Assembly (NCBI RefSeq): GCF_902686445.1 | Contig: NC_062217.1 | Coordinates: forward strand, 84,873,758 to 84,937,757 | Reading direction: 5' to 3' | Origin: Sciurus carolinensis | Taxonomy: Eukaryota > Chordata > Mammalia > Rodentia > Sciuridae | DNA: 64,000 bases | In this document: piece by piece, positions 23,510 through 34,989 of the stretch | Position numbering within the stretch: position 1 is the first letter of the stretch | Layout of the letters: every line of letters starts with the position of its first letter | Notes under the pieces: generated by a model | Told to the model about the DNA's origin: nothing | Databases searched by the model: none | The model's input: only the letters and a program-made list of their open reading frames with translations | Translations under genes and position numbers: made by a program

Positions 23510-25055
23510 TGTGGTGGTACAGACGTTCTATGTGTTTGTGAATAGCAGTCTGGATTGCCCAGGTGGGCAGAGTAAGTGTGCACTTAGGATATTATCAAAA
23601 CAGGAACAAGGAAAAAAGAGATTTTGGAAGAATTCACATTTTCTGTTTCAAAGTTGCAATCAATGGTCTCCTTCATGGGGAAAACCAGTCCTTAGTTAAG
23701 CAGTCGTTTGCTCATGTCGCAATTGAGAATGCATTTGAATTTGAATTTCTCAAAGCCAGTGAAAAGGAATATCAACATAATGCTTTCAGTATTTAGGGCT
23801 TCTGAATAATTATAATGTTATGCCGAATGTAAATATTGCCTCAAGGTGGGGGCTTTCAGGTAAGGTGACCTAGGAGAGGGTAACCAGTGACCAAGTTCGG
23901 GTGTCTGGTCAGAGCCAGGCCCTCTATGGGTGACGGTGGCACTTATTGAAACAGGGAGGGTCAAACAAGGCCTCCAAGCCTTCAGGATCCCACAGGTGAC
24001 ATCTATTTGGTCAGCTCATTAATTCATGGTATGTGGTCTGGGTGCTGATATGTTAGTACATTCTTGTTTTAAGTAGAATTTCTGCATTTTAAAGGAGATG
24101 CTTTGGAGACCAAGACCTAACAAAATGCAGAAATCTCCTGGTCTAAATTTCAAACTCTTATGTAGATCTTTGAGGAGAGAAGCCGACTTCCCTGTCAGGA
24201 CGGCTGCTTTTCTGGCAACTTCTAGATCACACTACCCAGGTGGCCCGGTTCTGTGTCTGCCTGTGTGGATGAAGTCTAGGAGTGACCATTGTATATCTGT
24301 ATATCTGTATATCAGGCTCTCTGTGTATCTGAGGCCTGGATGGCATTCAAACCTCACCCCACTACCCAGTCCCAAAACCACTCTGGCTCTTGAGGTGCTA
24401 GATATTTATAATATTTTGAAGAAGTCAAAGTCAGGGTAAATTTTACTACCACCATAAGGTTTCTACTCAAGGAATAGCCTATGGTTGCTGCAGGTCCTGA
24501 TGCTGGCAGGAGAAATCCACCAACATCCACAGAGCTGCTTTTCCATAAAAGTGTTCTCTGATACTGAACATCGGGCCCTTCTAAACACTAGGTCCTCCAC
24601 AGATGTAAGTGTCCTCAAGGTGTACTAAAGAAACTGAATCACTCCCAGTTCAATGTGTTATTAGTAGCTGTTGATTATTTTCTCCCAAGCTCTCATGTGC
24701 AAAAGAGGGAGGTGGGGTGGGGAATTCTGTTTACTTGCATAGCAAGAGTTACTGCTTAACCAAGCCGTGCTCAGCATGTTTGATAAGAGACCAGAAAGCA
24801 AAAAACGTATTTTTTTCCTTGGAAGTTAGCAATTAACTTATGAAAAGCATAGAGATGTGCTGGGCTGATTCGACAAAGGTTCTAGAAAGCAGTATTCACC
24901 AGCTGCTCACCTCGTGTCAGCAACTAGCAGTGTCTCACATAGTCACCGAGGAAATCTTCCTGAAATAATTCCAGGATGGGTTGCAGAGCTGTTTGAGTGA
25001 AAACAGTTTAGATGTTGCAATGAAAGATGTGTGAAAATCGAGAATAAACTGGTGC
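23510..25055. other. No recognisable feature
   Basis: Mostly unique-looking. A short TATCTG array lies at about 24290-24335 inside a 113-codon plus frame (24098-24439) that I do not accept as coding. 23834-23960 is somewhat GC-richer with a palindromic 'aaggtgacct'. Confidence 0.4.
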
Positions 25056-25059
25056 TGAT

Positions 25060-25590
25060 TCTTTCACCATGCTCAACAAACCTGAAAGACCACACTTTTG
25101 TTCTGCATTAACAACTATATCCAAGCTACTGACAAAAGATTCCTTGCTTAACTAAACTTTAGTCAGCCCTCTGAGCCCTTCCTGACAAAGCCCATCTATG
25201 CACTTCCTTGTAGAGTCCAGTTTTAGCAAGAATCCTCCTAAGTTTAACTTAATCAGAACCCCCGCCACCCCTGATGTCTCATCCCCTTGATATCTGACCA
25301 GGTGCCTCATCCTCCACATCCCTCGAGTGATGTCCAATCACCCTGGCCTGCCTTCACCAAGGTTGGTTTTTCCAGAATCCCCCTTTACCCCTGATGTTGC
25401 CTCTCAGTAAATTTCCATCCACTAACACCACCTGCTCCTTGGTAATAAATCTTCGCTTTCCATGCTGTATTCATAGTTGAACCAACCTCTATACTGAGGT
25501 CTCATTCCTCCTATTTCACCAGTCCTGAACAAAATCTGCTTTTGCCACTTTAACTGTTATCTGGCTCTGGTTTTTCTTTGGTACATATAA
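25060..25590 (+). mobile_element. Possible ERV1-type solo LTR
   Basis: The 3' part carries features I associate with gammaretroviral-type LTRs: 'ctgctccttggtaataaatc', a C/T-rich stretch, 'aaaatctgcttttgccactt' and a terminal 'ctctggtttttctttggtac'. There is no matching second LTR or internal ERV sequence. The left boundary is uncertain. Confidence 0.45.
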
Positions 25591-25594
25591 AGGT

Positions 25595-26740
25595 CTAAAG
25601 AGAAACTCACAATAAACTTAGCAGTGACCAGCTATGAAAAGAAGGTAGAGAGGAAGGAAGCATCCTTCAATTGTTCAAATCTCAATTTGTTCTTCAAGTG
25701 AGAAAACAGACAACCCTGATATAAGGGTATTCCACCTAAAGTTCACTTCCAGGGAGGTAGGTCAACGGGAACTCTTTTGTGGTTCATTTTCTTCTAAGCT
25801 ACTTTGGAGCTCTGAACTTCAGGTTATACAACACTAGGTGACATAATACGATAAGGAAAATCTAGCTCTGTGAGCTAGATGGTTATTATAACCATATCTC
25901 TCAAAAACCCATATATCCACTCCCATCAAAGTGCATACTATGGAAATGACATGAATACATTTTAAGAAACTAAGACGATGTCCAATTGTGCACTATGTCT
26001 CCCCCGGCCTCTGCTGGCACTCTATTGGCATGCTTTAGGATGTGTGCTTTGGAGAGGGGAAGCATATGAACTGTTCTTGGCATGAAGCATTGCAAGCTGG
26101 ACTCTTAGTCCAGCATATCCCTTGCATATTTCTCTTTTTCCCTGTGTTTGAAATTGCTTTTAAAATTCTGCTACGTTATCAGAGGGCTATGAACTCTTAA
26201 ATGTCACCATCCTCTTTCACATTAAGTACAGGGCTTTAATACATAACATATTCATTGAGAAAACTGCTTCCTCAACCTGCTTGGGGGCCTCTCTGTCACA
26301 GCACTTGTACTCCTCTGTTTATCTGGGTGTGTTTCTTTGTGTCCACATTTATAAAGAAGAAGGACATTTTTAACGTGAGTTTCACGAGCTTGGCATAAAG
26401 TCTGAGAAAGTCCCCCAACTCAAACCAAGATTGTCAATGAACAGCAAATAAAAAGTCAGGAGCAAATAAAAACCCAAGTGAAGGGAGAATCAAAGATGTA
26501 AATTTATAACCCAGTTCTCTTATCTGATTGCTGAGGTTGCTAAGCTTCTATTTCCTAGGACCTTTTCCTATGTGCACTCTTGCAATCTCATTCTCTCTTT
26601 GCCTCCCTCTCTCCCTCTTCTTCTCCTCTTTCATCTCTCCAGTGTGACTTGAAAAGAAACTAAGCTCTTTGGGAATATGAAGAAGACATATTTGTGGCAT
26701 TTACCTTGAAATAACTCAATCAGCAAAACTTCTATATGAA
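25595..26740. other. No recognisable feature
   Basis: Unique-looking sequence with no repeat family or coding signal I can support. Confidence 0.4.
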
Positions 26741-26742
26741 GG

Positions 26743-26765
26743 ACACACATACACATACACATAAC
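26743..26765 (+). repeat. (ACACAT)n short repeat
   Basis: Three to four imperfect ACACAT units. Confidence 0.8.
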
Positions 26766-27116
26766 TTTCAGGCTCAGCATTCCCTAGGTTTCCCTAAGTT
26801 TCTCTGGCAAAGAACATAAGTCTATACGTCCAGTATGGCACTTATTTTTGCTGTTTCCACAGGTCCCAATCCACTCGCTCACTCCCAGCTGCACCCCACC
26901 CTGTCTCCAGACTTTCGCCTCAGGCCACAGGGCTAAGTTGATTTCCGGCTTTGAAACCTGTCTTGCATTTTTCTACTAAATATATCATCCCTGAATTTTT
27001 TTTTTCATTTTTCTGAATTCTTGGGTTATATATTCACATCTACCATCTGAGTCAACTGCCTGCCAGTCAGTGTCATTTTATTTTATTGTTATTGTTTGTT
27101 TTCTTCCATATTAATT

Positions 27117-27141
27117 GACACACACTCACTCACTCACTCAC
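27117..27141 (+). repeat. (CACT)n short repeat
   Basis: About five CACT units after a short CA run. Confidence 0.85.
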
Positions 27142-27149
27142 AAAGGCAT

Positions 27150-28013
27150 CCCAGGCTTTCCAGGTCTACTCGGGCCATGGGAAAATCTGGTGTCTCAGAA
27201 TAGTCACACAGCAGTCTCAAGCTCTGCCCACACCCACCATTCCTGGACCCCCAACTTGTCTTCAAATTCCTCCCCTTTCAAGAAGTCCCAAGCCATCTTA
27301 GCAACCCCATAGAATCTGTCCTTTCCTTTGGCTTGAACTCTTGTTCCCTGATATCTACTGAGCCAATACAACAACCAGTACTGTGCAAGCCACAAAAGCA
27401 CTACCCCTGCTGGGGCCTCCATAGACTGTGCCCCTGGGGAGATGCTCCCAGTTGTGTGTACAAAAGCCGTCCCTTGTAGAAATCAGTGAAGCCCATGCTA
27501 ATGGGCCAGCCCTCCCCAATGGCTAGCAAGCTACTGGCATGAATCACCTCCATGGCAAGAGAAGCTGCTGGATCTGCTGGAAGGAAATAAAGTGACATCT
27601 TCTCCCTACCAAGGGAAAAGCATCCCTGGTCCCGACCTTCATCCTGGCTTTCCTTGAATGTGCATCTCATCGGCGAGTGCCCCGTGGTGTCGTAAAGTCT
27701 TCAAGCAGGGTGCTCCTCCTGTGTTGACACCCCTCCTATTGCTCCAGGAATCAGCTCCATGGAACAGTGTAGTGTACATGTGAATAACAGACCCCTAAAT
27801 GTACATAAAGCCAACTTCCCTTCCACCCTGAACGTGCACTCCTTCCAGACACCTTTGGTCCTTCTTGAAAGCAGCCTTCCCAACAGACCCACATTGGCAG
27901 CTTGCCAGGCAAACCCAGACACATCTGAATCTGGGGTGAATTATCCTATACTCCAGCCACAATCTTTGCTACCCATAAAATGCGTGGCATGTTATCCTGG
28001 TGTGGAGATGTGA
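27150..28013. other. Unassigned GC-richer, low-stop stretch
   Basis: On the minus strand one frame is open from 27922 down to 27401 except for one stop near 27701. A second frame overlaps at 27422 and stays open to 27204. A plus-strand frame is also open at 27759-28013. This could be a decayed coding insert (retrocopy or ERV-derived) or just a pyrimidine-rich low-stop patch. I recognise no protein family. Confidence 0.3.
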
Positions 28014-28053
28014 GAAAGTTCTGGTCCTTCCATGTCTTTACCTCCATTTAGTC

Positions 28054-28374
28054 CAAGTTGAATATTCTTTAAATAAAATGCTTGGAACCAGAAGTGTGTC
28101 TGAATCCAGAATTATTTCAGATTTTAGAATATTTGCAAGTACATAATGAGATATCTTGAGGATGGGACCCAAGTCTAAACATGAAATTTACTTATGTTTC
28201 GCTTATACCTTATGCACGTAACCTGATGGTGTTTTATACAATATTTTAAATAATTTTATGCATGAAACAAAGTTTTATAATATGGAAGTTTCTGATGTCA
28301 TATCAGCACCCGAAAAAATTCAGGTTTGGGAGAATTTGGGGTTTCAGATTTTAGAATTAGGGATGGTCAAACTG
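28054..28374 (+). mobile_element. Tigger-like (MER2-type) DNA transposon fossil
   Basis: Starts 'caagttgaatattctttaaa', has 'gcttggaaccagaagtgtgt' and 'atgagatatcttgaggatgg' inside, and ends 'gaattagggatggtcaaactg', matching the known 'caggttgag...ctcaacctg' element end to end. Non-autonomous and decayed. Confidence 0.82.
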
Positions 28375-28734
28375 CATTAGATTTTAAAATATGCTCCTGA
28401 TCTTTAAAATAATGATTTCATAAGGGAAAATGTCAGTGAGACTAATAAAGGGAAAGAGACAATGTTTTGAAAAGAAGAGGAATGTTCCTGTATGACCCTG
28501 GATAGTGGCCTCTTGGTGCCTTTTCTCAAGCTCTTCATCTCCTTGAGAGAATGAGACTCACCCCAAAGAAAAGAGGAAGTTCCCCTATCTCTGGATGCCC
28601 TCTGGATCCTAAGCTAGATCACTTAGATCCATAAAAAGGTGCTAGGGAACCAAAGGGTAAGAAAAGGCAAAGGAGTTCAGTGCTTATCAAATATAACAAG
28701 GCACCCAGCTCCCCACTCCCATTGGCTAATTCAT

Positions 28735-28915
28735 CTCCTTTCTATGCATTAGTAATCTTAGGGATACCAGAGTTACAGGTGAAGATCTGGATGCCTAGAA
28801 AGGGCAATTTGCCCCAAATCACATAACTGATAGTAAGGGTAATAGTGACAAGATTTGGAATTAAATCTCTGATTCCAAATTCCATGCTCTTTGATTTAAC
28901 CCAAACTTTCCTCAA
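28735..28915 (-). repeat. MIR SINE
   Basis: Reverse order is clear: 'ggcaatttgccccaaatcac', 'ataactgatagtaagggtaa', 'ttggaattaaatctctgatt'. Confidence 0.75.
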
Positions 28916-28992
28916 GATCAAAATATACAGAATGGCCCGGGAAAATGGAAGTAAATCAGGATAAGTGCAAAGGTCCTAAATAATGTTAGGAT

Positions 28993-29597
28993 AATGATGA
29001 CTGTTTTCTGTTACTGTAACAAAATACCTGAAGCTGGGTTCTTTATTGCTAATAAGAGATTTATTTAGCTCATTGTTTTGGAGGATGAAAGTCCAAAACT
29101 GGGTGGTACCATCAGTTTGGCCTCTGGCGAGGGCCCCTCTGACTGTGACATAATATAACAGAGAAGCAGAAAAGGAAATGGCCACGTGCAGAAGGGATCA
29201 TATGGTAACACAGGACACCAGAGGGATCCAGTACATGAGCTTTTGTGGGGGACACACTTGAACCATATGTAAATTATAGCCGTGCCACACTATGGCATCA
29301 AAGTTTTCCAAGAGTGTTTGTGTCTCACTGGATCTGTAAGGAGTGCACATCCATATTGCGTCCAGTGTAAGGATCCAGTGTTCAGGATCACTCATTTTAC
29401 AACAACAAACTCTTGCAGGAACTAACCAGGGTCACACAAATACTATAGAAATCTCTTTGAGTCTGAGATCCAATGACCTAACCACCTTCCACTAGACCCC
29501 GCATCTTAAAGTTCCACCACCTCTCTACATTGCCACACTAGGGGCAAATATTCCAGTACATGAGCTTTTGTGGGGGACACACTTGAACCATATGTAA
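28993..29597 (-). mobile_element. MaLR/ERVL solo LTR carrying a 136-bp insertion
   Basis: Antisense LTR: 'ttctgttactgtaacaaaat', 'agatttatttagctcattgt', then, after an interruption (29227-29363), 'aacaacaaactcttgcagga', 'aaagttccaccacctctcta' and the end 'ggacacacttgaaccat'. The interruption is a copy of the LTR end plus its flank. Confidence 0.8.
29227..29363 (+). repeat. Direct duplication, copy 1
   Basis: Begins 'tccagtacatgagcttttgt' and ends 'cacatccatattgcgtc'. Roughly 95% identical by eye to copy 2, 325 bp downstream, with a few substitutions and one 1-bp indel. Confidence 0.95.
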
Positions 29598-29687
29598 ATT
29601 ATAGCCTTGTCACATTATGGCATCAAATTTTCCAAGAGTGTTTGTGTCTCACTGGATCTGTAAGGAGTGCACATCCATATTGTGTCT
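29552..29687 (+). repeat. Direct duplication, copy 2
   Basis: Same 136-bp unit. The first 45 bp are the natural end of the antisense LTR and the remaining 90 bp are flanking DNA, so this is probably the source copy. Confidence 0.95.
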
Positions 29688-29689
29688 GG

Positions 29690-31035
29690 TGAGTTCAAAA
29701 TCTTGACCAAGGGAATCTGCAGCTTTTCTCTTTCAAGTTCTTAGCACCTGGCCACATCACAAAGCTTCAGATCACCTAGGATCAAGTGACATGTAGAATA
29801 ACTCTTAAGTCCTTCACTAATTCACCCAATAGGAGTGAGCCGGGTGAGTTATGTCAGTGGTATCTCCCTAGTGCCCAAAAGAAAGGGAAAACCCAAGTTA
29901 ATTTTAAAAACTCTCATTTTTGAGGAGATCTAAATGGCAATCTCCCTGTTCCTGGCCCTTCTCACTCTGACATGGATACACTTGGGCAAAATACTTGGGC
30001 CACGTCCTAAGCCAAATGATTAAATCTGACTCTTCAGCCCTAAGTCCCATATCCAAAAACCTAAACTAAAATACACCTAGATTTTTCAATAAACAATTTA
30101 TTTGATTAGTTCTACCCTGAAGTTTTCTGCTAGGTCTTCAGGTCAAATGCAGTATAGAATAATAAACAATTGCTTGTCTGACTACAAAAGGAGGCTATCT
30201 GAAGGTAGAAAACCTGAGTGTTTATTTTCTTTCCACTTGCAAGTATGTATCCACATAACTGAATAACATGTTAACAATTAGCAATTTCAAATGATGTCTC
30301 CATTTAATAATTTAACACCTGTACTATCTTTTTACAACTGTATACTAAGACACATGCAAGGAAACTTATATATACTTCTCAGGGTCTATTTTAATAAAAA
30401 AAATAATTACAGTTGTCTCACTTACATTTTGATACTGTAATTCTGAGTCCTAGGTGTTAGATGACAAAATGAATTGCACAACTCCAGGAATATTTTACCT
30501 CCAAGAATATTTTGTAAATATTTGTATTCTTGCAAACCCGGATGAGCATTTCTTTTTAGTCCTCCTTTTCCCAGTGTAACCTCACTTAGAGCAGGATGCT
30601 GCCAGCATCTGATACAACACTTCACAGACTCCTGTTTTTCTCATATTAGTCCAATTTCTAATCCCCACTCAACCAGAAAGAGATAGAAATAAAGATAGAA
30701 GGCACTGAAGAAAGACTCTGTTAATTTTATAGCCATTCAATTAAATTATTACTTCTTCATCTTCCAAGTTCTCATTTGGCCATCTGGGGGAGTATGCCAA
30801 GACTCAGCTCTAAGACAAACAAGTACAAAGCAAGCTTGTTTGCATTTTGCAAAGAGCTGAAAATCAAATACATGTTTACTGTAAGCTAAATTCCACAAGT
30901 GTCCTAATTAAACATTGTCTAATTCTATACATATATTCTAGCTCTGATTTAAGAGTAGGAAGAAGGAGAACATTTTCTTCCTTCCTTGCCCTCCATGTTC
31001 ATTTTAAACCATCAACAACAAATATGATTGAGATG
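29690..31035. other. No recognisable feature
   Basis: AT-rich, unique-looking DNA. Short frames at 30422-30625 (minus) and 30847-31110 (plus, running into a MIR) are not convincing. Confidence 0.4.
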
Positions 31036-31036
31036 C

Positions 31037-31265
31037 AACATAGCATCTTGGTTAAGAGCACAGATTCTGGAGCCAGACCTCCTGGGTCAGAATCCTGGCT
31101 TTGTAATTAATTGTGTGACCTTCTGCAATTTACTTAACATCTCTCTACCTCACTTTCCTCCTCTGTAAAAAAAAAAGGGGGGGGTGATATTACAAGATAC
31201 CTCATTAATAGGAGGCTAAGAGAATATAATAAATAAATGTTGGTAAATGTTAGTATTTTTAAATA
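31037..31265 (+). repeat. MIR SINE, near full length
   Basis: 'ttggttaagagcacagattc', 'tggagccagacctcctggg', 'cctcctctgtaaaa' and a tail near 'aaatgttggtaaatgttag' are in textbook MIR order. An A10-G8 run lies at about 31169-31186. Confidence 0.88.
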
Positions 31266-31385
31266 TTTGAAAATAAAAAAGAAAGAAAAAAAACTCAGTG
31301 CTTCCAGTAGGCATGAATAATTCTCAGCCTTTTAGAAAATCAACAACTAGTTAGGAACATGAGAAAAAAATGATAAACAGTCATA

Positions 31386-31714
31386 CAGGTCAAGAATCCC
31401 TAATCAGAAACTCCAAAATTCAAAAAAATGCTCCAAAATCTGAAACTCTGTGCATGCATGTCCACATGACCCCACAAGTGGAAAATACACACCGTGAACT
31501 TTTGTTTCATGTGCAGAATTATTTAAAATAGTGTATAAAATTATCTCCAGGCTAGGTGTTTAAGATTTGTATGAAACATAAATGAACTTCAAGTGCAGAT
31601 TTGGATCCTTTCCCCAAGATGTTTACATATATACAAAATACTAAAATTTTTTAAAAATCCAGACTTTACAACATTTCAATTTTCATGCATTTTAGATAAG
31701 GAATGCTCAACCTG
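31386..31714 (-). mobile_element. Tigger-like (MER2-type) DNA transposon fossil
   Basis: Same family as 28.1 kb, opposite orientation. The left end 'caggtcaagaatccctaatc' and right end 'gataaggaatgctcaacctg' are inverted matches (about 15/20), flanked by TA at 31384-31385 and 31715-31716. Confidence 0.85.
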
Positions 31715-31719
31715 TACAA

Positions 31720-32205
31720 AGAAACATATACCAACTATTAAATAATTGTTGACTTTTGATAGTGGCTATAGGTATTCAGTGACTGGACTATTTGCTTAAA
31801 AACAGACAATAGTTATGAAGTCCTTTGAATTTGTGAGGATAATATTTATACTGTGCTATTTGCACTGTAAGTCAGAAAGACAAAAGCATTTTTATTCATG
31901 ACTATGGTTAGGTTTAAAACTATGGTAAAGAAGGAACATAATCCATCCTCTTTAGCATGGAATTTTGGGTTCCAAATATGGGCTATTATTTTCCTGCTTC
32001 ATTTTTTCACCAGATGGAGTTCAGAGCAAATAAGGTTCTCTCAGTGTTTCTAGCCTGCAAGAGACAAATTCCAATTTATGGCCTTATTAAATGTTAAATG
32101 ATGATGAGGGTGATATACAATAATTCTTTACCTTAAACTTTTAATTAAGCGTCAACTTTGGAAATATGCCTTGTTAAAAATCATTAATGTCTCTATTTTC
32201 TGAAT
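31720..32205. other. No recognisable feature
   Basis: AT-rich, unique-looking. Confidence 0.4.
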
Positions 32206-32209
32206 TTTT

Positions 32210-32293
32210 TTCTTTCAGTGCTGAGGATAGAGCCCAGCGCCTTGTGCATGCTAAGCAAACACTCTGCCACTGACCCACAGCCCCAGCCCTTTT
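32210..32293 (-). mobile_element. ID SINE
   Basis: Antisense: 'cagtgctgaggatagagccc', 'catgctaagcaaacactctg', 'ccactgacccacagcccca'. Confidence 0.9.
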
Positions 32294-32774
32294 TAACTTT
32301 TTAATAAAATCAAAATCTATTTTAAAATGTCCATTCTTCCTGAGAGCCCACTGTGTGCCTAAACAGGAATAGATACCACTAGGTACCACAAAGAATAAAA
32401 AAGAACTCAACAAAAAGAAATGCCTGCTCTAAAGGCCTTTACTGTCACACTGGAGAGACAAAACCTACTGAGCATTTGAGACAATCAGAGAACATCAAGA
32501 TCTTCACTTCACTCTGCAGATTAGCCCAACTTGAGTCTTTAAAAGGTGAAGTTTCAGGCAGAGGTACATATCACACAGAAGCATAAAAAACCTTCAAATT
32601 TAATTTAACAGTTAAGTGAGGAATTATAACCAGTGCCACAATGCTGTCAGCCAGGAATAACCTTCAGTAGACTGGACCAAACATACAAAGCAGGCTGTGG
32701 CATTTCTATGTTGACATGCTATAATCACCTTCTTTATGATTTATCTGATGCAGACATAAGTTAAGGTTGCAACC

Positions 32775-32950
32775 TTGGAGAGTAGGTACACATACTTGTA
32801 ACTTCTGGTTTGAGTGCCACAGGTCTGACCCCCTTCATTTACCAATTGTGTGATGCTGGGCAAGTTACTAAACCGCTCTGAAGTAATTTCTTACTTGAAA
32901 ACTGGAGATAATCATGTTTACCTTGAAGGACTATGGTGGTATTTATATTT
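32775..32950 (+). repeat. MIR SINE
   Basis: 'accaattgtgtgatgctggg', 'caagttactaaaccgctctg', 'gaaaactggagataatcatg' give the conserved MIR core in order. Confidence 0.82.
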
Positions 32951-33612
32951 AAATGTAACAGCTATGTTTATAAATAACTATAATTTAATAATGTAGTTAA
33001 ATAAATAGAGAACTTCCATTTCCAGCAATAATAAGCATTTAAAAACTGGAAAATTTCTCCCCCTAATACCATTAAAAATATTAAATAAAATACGAAATTC
33101 CTTTTAAATGCTTAGATTTTTCAAGTAAAAGAACTCTCCAAAGGCCAAAAATGAAGAGAAACTCAAAATCAGAGGGAGAATGGTGGAAGTTCTCACTGTG
33201 GCTGCACAGGTAGGGCATAGGGAGCAATCTGTTACCCAGAGGGGCCAGGAGTTGAAACTGAAACTCCCGTGGACAGACAGGACTCCTGAGGCTAATGCAG
33301 GGAAACAGTGAACTTGCCAGTGCAGGAAGAGAGAGAGAAAGCCTTTCTGCCTCTGTTTTTTCTTAAAAGTTTCCTCTGGGAATTCAAAATCCTAGGTCAG
33401 AGCTCACACAAGTTTGGGGTTCAGTTCTGCCACCCAAGATGTAAAAGTAATACAAAAATGTATCCATAGTCTGTCATAACCTTGGACAGTCTAGAAAAAT
33501 CACTGAGAAGCAAACGTGGGTTGATGAATAGCACTTGAAGACGGAAAAAACCATAAGTGAGAGTCAGCAGGCCAAAGAGCAGAATTCAATTCTTAAGAAC
33601 TTCTGACAATGA

Positions 33613-33774
33613 GGCCAGGCACAGTGGCACACACCTGTAATCCCAGTGACTCGGCAGCTGAGGTAGGAGGATTGCAAGTTCAAGGCCAGGCTCAGCAACT
33701 TAGCAAGGCCCTAAGCAACTTAGTGAGAACTTGTGTCAAATAGATTAAAAAATAGAAAGAAAGAAAAAAAAAAA
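33613..33774 (+). mobile_element. B1-type SINE with target-site duplication
   Basis: 'ggccaggcacagtggcacac' through 'gttcaaggccaggctcagca' and an A-rich tail. It is flanked by 'aacttctgacaatga' (33598-33612) and 'aacttctgagaatga' (33775-33789), one mismatch. This looks like a B1 or truncated MEN with no ID half. Confidence 0.92.
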
Positions 33775-33876
33775 AACTTCTGAGAATGATACTCTTGTTT
33801 AGAGAGGTTTTAAAAGTTGAAATTTTAAACGACTTAAGACAAAAACTAACAAAAATCTAAGAAACAAGTAAGATGC

Positions 33877-33980
33877 TGCAGGTTAGGAGTGTGTCTCAGA
33901 GGTGAAAAGCTTGCCTAGCATGTGCAAGGTCCTGGGCTCCATTCCCAGCACGGGGGCAGGGGAGGGAGAAGGGAGGGGTA
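33877..33980 (+). mobile_element. ID SINE with G-rich tail
   Basis: 'aggttaggagtgtgtctcag', 'gcttgcctagcatgtgcaag', 'gctccattcccagcac'. Instead of poly-A the 3' end is a GGGGGCAGGGGAGGG stretch. Confidence 0.88.
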
Positions 33981-34384
33981 GACAGACCTAAAAAATATAA
34001 GACATATTCAGTAATAAAAAGTATAGTCAATGAAACTATAACTTCTCAGTGGATAGGTTTAACAATTAAACAATCCTGAAGAAAGAATTAGTAAGCTGAA
34101 GAGAAACCTTGGGATATCACACAGAATGCAGCATGGAAAGAGAAAGATATTAAAAGACATGCAAGACAAAATGAAAATTTCCTGCAGATCCCCAACGGGA
34201 ATTCCATGAAGAATGAACAGACTGGTATTAAAAGAAATGCTGTCAATAGATGAGACACAAGATCCCTAACACATTTCAAGCCCTCCATAAATGGTAACAA
34301 TTTTGTTTTTAGGTATATGCATATGAACTAAATATATTTAATATATTTAGTCTACATATAAATAATACAATCTAAACATATATA

Positions 34385-34475
34385 TGTTTTGTTTTGTTGG
34401 TGGCACAGGGGATCCAGCCCAGGGTCCTGCATATGCTAGACAAGTGCTGTCCCATTAAGCCACACCCTAGTCCCA
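34385..34475 (-). mobile_element. ID SINE
   Basis: Antisense: 'ttgttttgttggtggcacag', 'gatccagcccagggtcctgc', 'cccattaagccacaccct'. Confidence 0.85.
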
Positions 34476-34594
34476 CTCATATTTATGCAAAGCTCAAACA
34501 CCATAAATCACAAGAGTTCTGTAATTGTGGTGCCCTTCCACAGTAGGGCATATTCATGGCATATTATACATGGAAAGAATCTTACAGGTAACTT

Positions 34595-34830
34595 AATCTT
34601 AGAGCCTAATGAATAAGCCTGAGTTTTTATCCCAGTGCTGACACTTCTTAGCCAAACATATTGCTTAAACTCCCTGAGCTCCAGGTTCTTCAGTCATAAA
34701 GTGGGACCAAAAACAATTCATCTCTGTAAAGGATTACTGTGGAGATCAAAACAGCGGATCTCCACGTGTGAAACACTTAATAGTGAGCCTGGCACAGAAT
34801 GAGCATTCAGATAATGAAAGCCATCATTAT
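34595..34830 (+). repeat. MIR SINE
   Basis: 'cagtgctgacacttcttagc', 'ttcttcagtcataaagtggg', 'agcctggcacagaatgagca' are MIR landmarks from core to 3' end. Confidence 0.8.
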
Positions 34831-34849
34831 TTCTTTTCCTATATTTTCA

Positions 34850-34985
34850 TTTCAGTTGAGAAAACAGAAGAAGCAGAAAATAGCTTCTGAGAGTTACACA
34901 GAATATTGGCAATAGACTCAGAATTAGAATCCAGTTCTCCCAACCCATATGCTTGTGGTTTTTGTGCAGTACTTCACTGCCTCTC
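34850..34985 (-). repeat. MIR SINE fragment
   Basis: 'tgagaaaacagaagaagcag', 'gagagttacacagaatattg', 'tcagaattagaatccagttc' fit the reverse-strand MIR. Confidence 0.7.
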
Positions 34986-34989
34986 AATC

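Larger units (their letters stand above)
33040..34310 (+). mobile_element. Old L1/HAL1-type LINE with two nested SINEs
   Basis: 'aaaatgaagagaaactcaaa' and a 'gtggctgcacaggtagggca' block precede the SINEs. 'ctcagtggataggtttaaca' and 'gaaagaattagtaagctgaa' follow them, in the order of the ORF1-type region of old L1/HAL1. Frames are destroyed. Confidence 0.6.

Noticed and set aside
33877..33980. tRNA gene (A and B boxes visible in ID elements)
   Set aside because: ID elements derive from a tRNA but lack a full cloverleaf and are dispersed in many copies. The same applies to the other ID copies.
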